50,189 nucleotides of DNA from Alloyangia mangrovi (GTDB lineage Bacteria; Pseudomonadota; Alphaproteobacteria; Rhodobacterales; Rhodobacteraceae), in NCBI RefSeq assembly GCF_002300555.2, contig NZ_NTHN02000040.1:1-50189 (forward strand), in the 5' to 3' direction. A model generated the notes under the pieces. That model ran no database searches and was not told the DNA's origin. It saw only the letters and a program-made list of their open reading frames with translations. Shown here in pieces: positions 43,290-50,189 of this stretch. Each line of letters opens with the position of its first letter. Positions within the stretch are counted from its first letter, which is position 1. The position numbers were made by a program, and so were the translations under genes.

Positions 43290-44204
43290 ATGCGGCTCAG
43301 CGCACTCCTCGCTTCCATTTTCCTCGCCCTTCCCCACGCCGCTGCGGCCTGCGACGGCCGCGTTGTCGAAACCGGCGTGTTCGGCGCTCCGGTCTGCACA
43401 CCCGCAGAGCCCGCACGTATTGTCGTGCTCGATCCGCAGATGGCGCTCGGCATGCTGTGGGAACTGGAGGTGCCGGTGCTGGGCGCGCCGCTGCTGTCGC
43501 TGCCCGACAGGAATGCCTCTGCCCGGGCGCGCGAAGAGGGCATCGCCGACATTGGCCACGCCCAGCAGCCCAGCCTCGAAAGCATCGTGGCGCTCGATCC
43601 AGACCTGATCATCGGCGACACGTATGCGCATGAGGGATTCTACCCGTCCCTCTCCCGGATTGCGCCGACCATCCTGTCTGCGCATGGCAACTGGAAGGAT
43701 CATTTCCGCCTGCTTGCCCGGGTCACGGGTCGGGAGCAGACGGCGGCGGCCAGGCTGGAGGCCTACGAGGCCCGCGTTGCCGGCATCCGCAAACGCGTTC
43801 CCGCGGATCTGACGGTGTCGGTGCTGCGGGTGTCTCCCAACGGCTTCCAGGTCTATCTCGACGGGCCGATGGCCTATGCGCCCTATGCGGTGCTCGCCGA
43901 GGCGGGCATTCGGCGCCCGGCCTATGAGACCACCGAAGGCACGGATTTCCGCAAGCGCCCGGACTGGGAGGAACTGGCTGTGCTCGACGGCGACATTCTG
44001 CTGTACGTGGTCGCCGATGGCTATGATCCTGAAGGCGACGACGCGCTGGCTGCAAAAGTCGAGTCCGACCCGCTCTGGCAGATGCTGCCCTCCGTCGCCG
44101 CAGGCCGCGCGTGGCGCGTCGAGCGGTCGCAGTGGATGGGCTTTCACGGCGTCGCCTCGGCGCATGCGGTGCTCGACGACATCGAAAGCTTCCTGCTGCC
44201 GTGA
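43290..44204 (+). CDS. Periplasmic ferric-siderophore-binding protein
   Basis: This 304-aa class III (FepB/FecB/BtuF-type) binding protein has a signal peptide MRLSALLASIFLALPHAAAA. It carries ARIVVLDPQMA at the first domain, IVALDPDLIIGD near residue 100, a long connecting helix, and FRKRPDWEELAVLDGDILLY near 226-245. ATG 43290 was chosen for the signal peptide; the frame is open 33 codons earlier without a signal. The stop overlaps the next gene's GTG by 4 bp (GTGA). Confidence 0.92.
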   Translation: MRLSALLASIFLALPHAAAACDGRVVETGVFGAPVCTPAEPARIVVLDPQMALGMLWELEVPVLGAPLLSLPDRNASARAREEGIADIGHAQQPSLESIVALDPDLIIGDTYAHEGFYPSLSRIAPTILSAHGNWKDHFRLLARVTGREQTAAARLEAYEARVAGIRKRVPADLTVSVLRVSPNGFQVYLDGPMAYAPYAVLAEAGIRRPAYETTEGTDFRKRPDWEELAVLDGDILLYVVADGYDPEGDDALAAKVESDPLWQMLPSVAAGRAWRVERSQWMGFHGVASAHAVLDDIESFLLP

Positions 44205-45190
44205 AACATCAGAGAACTGCGGGCTTCGCGGCGCTCGGTTGCGCGCTCGCGCTGATCGTCGCCCTGTCGCTGATGCAGGGCGCGCAGGATATCGCGCCCG
44301 CGCGTCTTTGGCAGACGCTGCTTGCCGCCGACGGCTCCCGCGAGCATATCGTCCTCACCGGCATCCGGCTACCAAGGGCGCTGACCGGCCTGCTGGCCGG
44401 AGCGGCACTGGCGGTCGCGGGGGCCATCCTGCAGGCGGCCAGCGGCAACCCGCTGGCCTCGCCGGGGCTTCTGGGGGTGAATGCCGGGGCCGCGTTCAGC
44501 GTCGTTTTCGCCATCTCGATCCTCGGTGTCTCCGAGCCCGGCCTTACGCTCTGGTTTGCCTTTGCCGGGGCCGCCACCGCCGCGGCAGCCGTCTATGGGC
44601 TGGGCCAGTCCGCCGGGGGCACCACGCAGACGCTGCTGCTTGCTGGCGCCGTGGCCGGCGGCTTCCTCACCGCCCTGACGACGGTCGTGCTGATCTACGA
44701 TCAGAACGCTCTGGATCAGGTGCGCCTGTGGACCGCCGGATCCCTCAGCGGGCGGCGCATGACGGATGTGGCAGCCATTGCGCCCTTTCTCCTTGCGGCG
44801 CTTGCGGCCGCGCTTCTGCTGCGGCGGCAGATCATGGTGCTCAGCCTAGGCCGCGACGTCGCGCACGGGCTCGGCCAGAATCGCAGGCTCTGGCTGGCGA
44901 TTGCGCTGATCCTGAGCGTTCTGCTGTCAGGTGGCGCCGTCGCGCTCGCCGGTCCAGTGAGTTTTGTCGGGCTGGTGGCGCCGCATCTGGTGCGGCTGGT
45001 GGCGGGCGCCGACTACCGCGTGCTGTTGCCCGCCGCCGCCCTGACCGGTCCGGTGCTGCTGCTCGGTGCCGACACCGCCGGGCACTGGCTCTCCGCCAGC
45101 GCCGCCTTCCCTGTCGGGATCTCGACCGCGCTGCTCGGCGCCCCCTTCTTCATCTGGCTCGCCCGGCGCGGGACCGGGGGCGCCAGATGA
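44201..45190 (+). CDS. FecCD-family siderophore permease, first subunit
   Basis: The 329-aa permease has about nine to ten helices. It shows the family signatures IRLPRALTGLLAGAALAVAG, GNPLASPGLLGVNAGAAFSV, LWTAGSLSGR and VSFVGLVAPHLVRLVAG. GTG 44201 overlaps the binding-protein stop. It pairs with the next gene as the heterodimeric membrane channel. The stop overlaps the next ATG by 4 bp. Confidence 0.94.
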   Translation: MKHQRTAGFAALGCALALIVALSLMQGAQDIAPARLWQTLLAADGSREHIVLTGIRLPRALTGLLAGAALAVAGAILQAASGNPLASPGLLGVNAGAAFSVVFAISILGVSEPGLTLWFAFAGAATAAAAVYGLGQSAGGTTQTLLLAGAVAGGFLTALTTVVLIYDQNALDQVRLWTAGSLSGRRMTDVAAIAPFLLAALAAALLLRRQIMVLSLGRDVAHGLGQNRRLWLAIALILSVLLSGGAVALAGPVSFVGLVAPHLVRLVAGADYRVLLPAAALTGPVLLLGADTAGHWLSASAAFPVGISTALLGAPFFIWLARRGTGGAR

Positions 45191-46170
45191 TCCGCCTCAC
45201 TCTCGCCCTGGGCGCCATCCTTTCATTGCTCGCCGTCGCCTCTCTCGGCATGGGCGACATGCCGCTGCCCCTCGATCGGGTTCTCTCGGCTGTGTTCTTT
45301 CCGGGCGCGGACCCTGACGCGGCGCTCATCGTGACCGGCTTCCGCCTGCCGCGGCTGCTCGCAGCCTGCCTCGCCGGCGCGGCCCTTGCCCTGGCAGGCG
45401 CGATCACCCAGGCCGTGATGCGCAACGCACTTGCCGAACCCGGTCTGCTCGGGATCAACGCAGGGGCGGCGCTGTCGGTCAGTCTGCTGATTGTTCTGTG
45501 GGCTCCCGGCGTCTCCGCGCTGCTGCCCATCGCGGGCTTCGGCGGGGCGCTCGCGATGGCCGGCGCGATCTGGGCGCTGGCCTGGAGAGGCGGCGCGGCC
45601 CCCATGCGGCTTGTGCTGATCGGCATCGGCATGGCCGCGATGGTCAGCGCGGCCACGACCACGGTGATCACGTTCGGCGGGCTCACTCAGGTTCAGCGCA
45701 TGATGATCTGGCTTGCAGGAAGCCTGAACGGGCTGGATTGGCCGCGTCTGAAACTCCTGGCGCTCTGGCTGAGCCCGGCCTTTCTGGCCTGCCTCGTCGC
45801 GCCGCGCGCACTCGACCTGATCAGGCTAGAGGACGGTCTCGCGCGTGGCCTCGGGCAAGCCATCGAACAGGCCCGATTTCTGCTCATCCTGCTCTGCGCG
45901 CTGCTGGCAGGCGCGACGGTCTCGATCACCGGGCCGATCGGCTTTGTCGGATTGATCGCACCGCATCTGGCGTGCAGGCTGGTCGGGCCAAGCCATCGCC
46001 GCCTGCTGCCTGCCGCGGCGCTTTTCGGCGCGGTGCTGGTGGCTGCCGCCGATCTGCTGGGCCGCATCGTCTTCGCGCCCGCAGAGATCCCCGTGGGGCT
46101 GGTCACGGCAATGGTCGGAGGCCCCTTCTTCTTCTGGCTCCAGCGAAGGTTGCGCCATGACCCCCACTAA
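45187..46170 (+). CDS. FecCD-family siderophore permease, second subunit
   Basis: This 327-aa paralogue of the preceding subunit has GFRLPRLLAACLAGAALALAG, NALAEPGLLGINAGAALSVS, WLAGSLNGLDW and GPIGFVGLIAPHLACRLVG. Its end overlaps the ATPase gene by 14 bp. The subunits diverge clearly, so this is a true heterodimer and not a recent duplication. Confidence 0.94.
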   Translation: MIRLTLALGAILSLLAVASLGMGDMPLPLDRVLSAVFFPGADPDAALIVTGFRLPRLLAACLAGAALALAGAITQAVMRNALAEPGLLGINAGAALSVSLLIVLWAPGVSALLPIAGFGGALAMAGAIWALAWRGGAAPMRLVLIGIGMAAMVSAATTTVITFGGLTQVQRMMIWLAGSLNGLDWPRLKLLALWLSPAFLACLVAPRALDLIRLEDGLARGLGQAIEQARFLLILLCALLAGATVSITGPIGFVGLIAPHLACRLVGPSHRRLLPAAALFGAVLVAAADLLGRIVFAPAEIPVGLVTAMVGGPFFFWLQRRLRHDPH

Positions 46171-46967
46171 ACCGCCTGCCCTGAGCGCCACCGGTCTCTG
46201 TGTCGGATACGCCGGTATGCAGGTTCTGCGCGGGCTGGATCTGCGCATCGCACCCGGCACCTTCACGGCGCTGACCGGAGCGAATGGCAGCGGCAAGTCA
46301 ACGCTGCTGCGCAGCTTCTGCCGCAATCTCCGTCCGACAGCCGGAACGGTCGCGCTTGACGGCATGGATCTGCGCACACTCCCGGCGCGCCGCATCGCTC
46401 GCCGGCTGGCCTTTCTGTCACAGAACCCGATGGCACCCGAGGGCCTGCCGCTGGCCGAACTCATCCGGCTTGGCCGCCATCCGCATCGCGGCCCCTTCGC
46501 GCGCTGGAGCCAGGACGACGCACACGCCTGCGCCGATGCCATGCGCATGACCCGCACGGAGGCCTTTGCGGCGCGAGCGCTCGAAACCCTGTCGGGGGGG
46601 GCAGCGCCAGCGCGGCTGGATCGCCATGGCTCTGGCTCAGCAGACCGAGATTCTACTGCTGGACGAGCCCACCACCTTTCTCGACCTTTCCCACCAGATC
46701 GAGGTCATGGAGCTGCTGGTGCGGCTGGTCCGGAGGGAAGGCAAGACGGTGGTTGCGGTGCTCCATGATCTCAACCAGGCCGCGCGCTACGTCGACCGCA
46801 TGGCCGTCCTGCGGGATGGCGCGATCCTCACCGAGGGCTCCCCCGCCGAGGTCATGACCGCTGAAACGCTGTGGACGGGATTTGGCGTCCAGGCCGAAGT
46901 CCACCCCGATCCGGTCACCGGCTCCCCGATGGCCCTGCCTCGGGCGATGCAATCGGACCACAGTTAA
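46157..46967 (+). pseudogene. Siderophore ABC ATPase (FecE/FepC-type), frameshifted in a G8 run
   Basis: The first frame has Walker A GANGSGKST (41-49), FLSQNP and LIRLGRHPHRGPFARWS. It breaks inside the ABC signature at eight Gs (46594-46601). With seven Gs it reads LSGGQRQR and continues [20 protein letters not shown] (Walker B), [17 protein letters not shown] (H-loop) to 46967. The restored product is about 269 aa. As written, the ATPase would lack Walker B and the transporter would have no motor, which suggests a sequencing error or slippage, not fixed loss. Confidence 0.88.
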
Positions 46968-47137
46968 AGGGCCGATGACGACTTCGCGACGGCCTGGACC
47001 TCCAGGCGCATTGTTCTGGCAAGCAAGGTCCTCTAAAGTCAGGCGCAACTCCCGAGCAAGGGTCACTCCGTGCATCGATGCCGTTGCCGGAGAAGACGCC
47101 CAGCCAGATGGCGACTGCACCGAACAGGGAAAGCATC

Positions 47138-47674
47138 ATGCGCCTCGCGGCAGAGGACGTCGACGATTCAGATCTTCTGAACCAGGCGATCGTTCTTCAC
47201 TATAACGATATCGTCGCGGCCGTCGCCCGGCGCGGCCACTGCCGGGGATCCGCCCGGGATATCGTTCACGATCTCTACCTGAAGATTTCGGACAATCCCG
47301 AAGTCCTGCGCGGCAAGCGCTCTCCCGGCAGCTTCCTCGCCCGCGCAGCGACCAATCTCGCGATCGACCGCTTTCGGCGGCAGAATTTCGAGGCGCGGCT
47401 CTTCACCGCCGCTGACGGTATCGTCGAAACGCTGCCAGCCGAGATGCCCGGGCCCGACCAGCGTCTCGAGACCGAAGCCAGGCTGCGCAGCCTGCGGTCG
47501 GCCATCGCGGAACTGCCGCCGCGCCGCAAGGCCGTGTTCATTCTGCACCGGCTCCACGGGTTCTCTGCGGATGAGATCTCTACAAAGCTCAACATCAGCC
47601 GCAATATGGTCGACCGCCACCTGCGCAAGAGCCTGATCCACTGCCTCAACCGGCTCGAGGACGAGGCGGACTGA
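47138..47674 (+). CDS. fecI: ECF sigma factor, FecI-like
   Basis: The 178-aa group IV sigma factor has region 2 around residues 18-82 (GSARDIVHDLYLKI, FLARAATNLAIDRFRR) and region 4 around 119-170 (LPPRRKAVFILHRLHGFSAD, EISTKLNISRNMVDRHLRKS). ATG 47138 has AGGGAAAG in front; an in-frame ATG ten codons earlier is possible. It is followed after 74 bp by fecR, and the STN-bearing receptor nearby completes a Fec-type signalling trio. It probably drives the receptor and transport operon when the siderophore is present. Confidence 0.93.
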   Translation: MRLAAEDVDDSDLLNQAIVLHYNDIVAAVARRGHCRGSARDIVHDLYLKISDNPEVLRGKRSPGSFLARAATNLAIDRFRRQNFEARLFTAADGIVETLPAEMPGPDQRLETEARLRSLRSAIAELPPRRKAVFILHRLHGFSADEISTKLNISRNMVDRHLRKSLIHCLNRLEDEAD

Positions 47675-47748
47675 ATCTCCCTTCTGGCCACGGTCATTCG
47701 CGCTTAAGTCGGGGCGAGACGACAGGATGGGGCAACACGGGAAGGCGC

Positions 47749-48693
47749 ATGCCGGACAGCCAGTCACGACGACAGCGACATGAAGAGGCCGCTGGCTGGG
47801 TTCTTCGCCAGAGCCGCGGCCCGCTGGGGCCTGCGGAGGAGGCCGCATTTCAGGCCTGGTTGACGGCCTCCGCAGCGAATCGACGGAGTTACGAGTCGGC
47901 ACGGCACCTCTTTGGCGCAGCGGGACGGGCGATCGCATCAGACCCGGAACTCAGCGCCTTCGAGGCGAATCCGGCACGGCCGCGCAAGAAGATCGCCGTC
48001 ATGGCGGCGGTATTTGCTGTTGGCCTTGCGGGCTTTTTCTGGGCCGACGGACCAATGCGACTGCGTGCGGATGTCGTTGCCAGGATCGATGAGTTGCCGA
48101 GGGTAACGCTCGATGATGGCACGGTGTTGCAGTTGAACGCGAGTTCCGCGATTTCAGTTGATTTCGACGCTGAAAACCGCAGCGTTCATTTGCTGCGCGG
48201 CCAGGCCTATTTCGAAGTTGCGCCCGATCGTGATCGTCCCTTTTCTGTCATCGCGGGCGATACTACGGTCGTAGCTCTCGGCACCGCATTCGTCGTACGG
48301 CTCGGACTGAACGACATCGAGGTCACGGTGACGGACCACAGCGTCCTACTGAAGCTTGACGATGATGACGGAACGCGAATGGAAGAGGGACAGCGAGGCA
48401 ACTACAACATCGCCGGAGCGCAACTAGAGATCACCCCTGCCGACCGGAACCGCGCACTGGCCTGGCGTCAGGGCAAGCTTGTGCTTGATGACACCCCGAT
48501 CGCCGATGTTATCGCTGAAATCGACAACCGCTTTGCCGGGCGGATCATGGTGCCGGATGAGCCGCTTTCGCAAAAGCGTCTGAGCGGGACCCTTGACGTC
48601 ACCGACCCGCTTTCTGCCCTCTCCTTCCTGGAGGCAGCGCTTGACGTCAGAATGTTGCGGATCGGGCCGCTGATCTTCATCAGACCCGAGTAG
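47749..48693 (+). CDS. fecR: FecR-family anti-sigma/sigma-regulator
   Basis: The 314-aa protein has an N-terminal cytoplasmic DUF4880-type sigma-binding region (residues 11-60, HEEAAGWVLRQSRG and FQAWLTASAANRRSYE), one membrane helix (about 83-100, IAVMAAVFAVGLAGFFW), the periplasmic FecR domain (LDDGTVLQLNASSAISVDFD, GQAYFEVAPDRDRPFSV) and a C-terminal STN-like domain (SGTLDVTDPLSALSFLEAAL). It transmits contact with the loaded receptor to the sigma factor. Confidence 0.94.
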   Translation: MPDSQSRRQRHEEAAGWVLRQSRGPLGPAEEAAFQAWLTASAANRRSYESARHLFGAAGRAIASDPELSAFEANPARPRKKIAVMAAVFAVGLAGFFWADGPMRLRADVVARIDELPRVTLDDGTVLQLNASSAISVDFDAENRSVHLLRGQAYFEVAPDRDRPFSVIAGDTTVVALGTAFVVRLGLNDIEVTVTDHSVLLKLDDDDGTRMEEGQRGNYNIAGAQLEITPADRNRALAWRQGKLVLDDTPIADVIAEIDNRFAGRIMVPDEPLSQKRLSGTLDVTDPLSALSFLEAALDVRMLRIGPLIFIRPE

Positions 48694-49066
48694 GTGGTGC
48701 TGGGGAGGGACTGCGGGAACGGGTGCTGTCGCCCGGAAGCCGGTCGTGATCCATAAATGTATCTGGGTCGACGGGACGGCCTTCGAACGGGCGCAAGCGC
48801 CACAGGCATGCCCGACGAGGGGCCGACCCCGAGTTTGCAGGCCTGACGCCGAGCCTGTGATGTCCCGCCGGGAGGTGGGTGCGGTGACCTCAGTCAATCG
48901 CCATCAGACCTGCAACACATCTGGGTGTGTTGATTTCCACCCAGAACTGATGGGGTTGTCTAATCGCCTTTGTCGCGTCAAGCCCTGCTCGCCTGATTGC
49001 GTGCCTGCCGGATGCATGGTTGTCTCCGCGGTCGGTATTGGAGTGCGCCCCTGCGGATGGACATTC
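48694..49066. other. Non-coding gap with possible IS debris
   Basis: 373 bp after fecR. A stretch around 48929-48955 (TGTTGATTTCCACCCAGAAC) resembles the ends of IS21-type elements from memory, and the 3' flank of the IS3 remnant begins near 49020. No gene or RNA is evident. Confidence 0.35.
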
Positions 49067-49177
49067 TCAGGCGGCGGTTTTGACCATGGCGCGGGCGTGG
49101 CGATCTTCGAACTGTGCAGGGCTGAGATAGCCCAAGGCTGAATGCAGGCGGCGGTTGTTGTAGGCCTCGATGAACCG
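49067..49177 (-). mobile_element. IS3-family transposase remnant (3' end of orfB)
   Basis: The last 36 codons encode [20 protein letters not shown] then [10 protein letters not shown], the highly conserved C-terminus of IS3 OrfB integrases. The rest of the element, including the DDE residues and orfA, is absent, so this is a deletion scar. Confidence 0.85.
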
Positions 49178-49594
49178 GGGCAGGCCGGTGGCGATCACGC
49201 TTCCGGAAATCCCACCCAGCGCAGAAAGTCGCACGGCGACACCGACACCAGAGTGAACGAAGCGTGTTTCGTCGAGCCGGAACTTGCCCGTGAGGGTAGC
49301 TCCCATCGCCTCGCAGCGCAGTGTGGTGAGCAGCGAACCTTCCCAGAACCGCTCCACCACGTTACGTTTCCATTCGATCCACGCGAGATTGTCCAGGCCG
49401 GCACCGGGCAGCAGCGCAGAGAACACCGGACAGCCGGGCAGCGCGACTTGGATCGCAATCGGCAAGGAATCGGCAGCGGCCCTCCGCCGCGGCCAACTGC
49501 CCATAGACCAGGCCACATCGACGTCGAAGCGATCCATGACTAGCGCCTCGTGCTCCGCCTCCAGTGCGGCTATCTGCGCGGCGAGATCGGTCAT
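49067..49594 (-). pseudogene. UPF0303-family protein fused in frame to an IS3 tail
   Basis: Residues 1-139 match UPF0303 (GlcG-like) proteins: [35 protein letters not shown] and the later [11 protein letters not shown]. At GLP the reading runs straight into the IS3 OrfB tail and ends 36 codons later, replacing the family's C-terminal helices. The start overlaps the ABC ATPase stop (ATGA), as if they were an operon. The function of UPF0303 is poorly known. The chimera is open but probably non-functional. Confidence 0.8.
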
Positions 49595-50109
49595 GGGCGG
49601 TCTCCAGTTTGACGGTCAAATATGTGGACCCGCTCGGGTGGCGCGCAAGCCGAAACAGGAGCGCCGATGTCGGGGTTCGTGTCTGTTTCGACAAGCAACA
49701 CCACCGGCTGCCGGGCGGCAGTGCATTCGAAGGTGAGCAGCGCCTGAGCCCCAGTGACCTCGGCAAGCTGAACGGAGCCGCGGATCGGCCCCTCGCCGAG
49801 GGCAAGGTCCTCGGGGCGGATGCCCAGGACAACGTCGCGTCCGTCTTCACCTGCCTTATTGGGGGGGCGCCGAGATCGGCACGGTCTCTCCCGTCTTCAG
49901 AACGCCGACCTTGCGACCATCCCGCGTGTCGAGGCGCGCATCGAAGAAGGTCATCGCTGGTGAGCCAATGACCCCTGCGACGAATATTTTGGCGGGCTGG
50001 CGGTAGAGCTCCTGCGGCCGGCCGACCTGTTCGATCCGCCCGCAGTCCAGTGCCACGATGCGGTCGGCCAGCGTCATCGCCTCGATCTGATCATGGGTGA
50101 CGTATAGAG
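49591..50109 (-). pseudogene. Sugar-type ABC ATPase (UgpC/MalK-like), truncated and frameshifted
   Basis: The C-terminal half of a CUT1-type ATPase is present: [38 protein letters not shown] then [18 protein letters not shown], and in a second frame DVVLGIRPEDLALGEGPIR to [13 protein letters not shown]. The frame breaks at seven Gs (49861-49867); with six, PISAP continues into [10 protein letters not shown]. The N-terminal half (Walker A, signature) is missing beyond about 50109, where unrelated sequence begins. The locus appears broken by mobile elements on both sides. Confidence 0.85.
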
Positions 50110-50141
50110 CGCGCGAAGGATACGAGTACGCCTGTGACCTG

Positions 50142-50189
50142 CTCCCCTGAAAAGTCCGCAGTTTGAAGTTAGCCTGTTCTCCAAACGAG
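50142..50189. mobile_element. Possible insertion-sequence end at the window edge
   Basis: Sequence beginning TGACCTGCTCCCC resembles, from memory, terminal repeats of some IS3-family elements. It lies just outside the point where the ABC ATPase homology stops. The window ends before any transposase can be seen. Confidence 0.3.

Noticed and set aside
48929-48955. Possible IS21-type end
   Set aside because: It rests on memory of a short string only; no matching inverted copy or transposase is present.
1-50189. CRISPR arrays, rRNA, tRNA or prophage
   Set aside because: No regular direct repeats, conserved rRNA stretches, tRNA cloverleafs or phage structural genes were noticed by eye. A tool scan (tRNAscan-SE, CRISPR finder) would settle it.

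Overview
The window looks like chromosomal accessory DNA of a high-GC alphaproteobacterium, most likely Rhodobacterales (Roseobacter or Salipiger-like). The reasons are the GC-rich third codon positions, three TRAP carboxylate transport systems within about 16 kb, bioMNY biotin uptake, chains of 4-bp ATGA gene overlaps and many small catabolic regulons. No organism was assigned by search.

Layout. 1-5.5 kb: end of a thiolase gene, then on the minus strand bioM-bioN-bioY-nitroreductase, and a PepSY membrane protein with a small cysteine/histidine protein. 5.5-6.9 kb: cytochrome P450. 6.9-11.4 kb: TRAP system 1 with a frameshifted isocitrate lyase/PEP mutase-family gene, divergent from a GntR/FCD regulator. 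11.8-18.0 kb: TRAP system 2 with a cupin gene built into it by 4-bp overlaps, an M20 carbamoylase-type amidase, a LysR regulator and an RraA-like protein, with a near-perfect palindrome between the last two. 18.0-19.4 kb: scar holding a decayed IS110 transposase and the tail of a GntR regulator.

19.5-27.8 kb: two divergent units around an IclR gene. Leftward are an acyl-CoA synthetase, a MaoC/FAS1-like dehydratase and TRAP system 3 (Q-P-M); rightward are IclR, a hotdog thioesterase and a class III CoA transferase. This reads as import, CoA activation and hydration of an unknown carboxylate. 28.1-37.0 kb: a leftward cluster of VOC dioxygenase, Rieske ferredoxin, FAD monooxygenase, MFS transporter, exported MBL hydrolase, alpha/beta hydrolase, FAH-family hydrolase and cyclase, with a divergent LysR gene. 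It looks like a ring-hydroxylation and ring-cleavage pathway for an unidentified aromatic or heteroaromatic compound, and it is the best candidate for an undescribed pathway.

37.4-39.8 kb: an outer-membrane barrel, then a poorly coding stretch with a well-formed TPP riboswitch whose downstream gene I cannot recognise. 39.8-48.7 kb: an iron-siderophore island with FhuF-like reductase, TonB-dependent receptor with a signalling domain, binding protein, two permeases, ATPase, ECF sigma factor and FecR. 48.7-50.2 kb: a second scar where an IS3 fragment is fused in frame to a UPF0303 gene and a sugar-type ABC ATPase gene is broken at both ends.

Four genes (CoA transferase, fhuF-like, siderophore ATPase, sugar ABC ATPase) are out of frame at a run of 7-8 identical G/C bases, each curable by removing one base. 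Either the assembly has homopolymer errors or these tracts slip. A fifth gene (isocitrate lyase family) has a 2-base shift outside any homopolymer.
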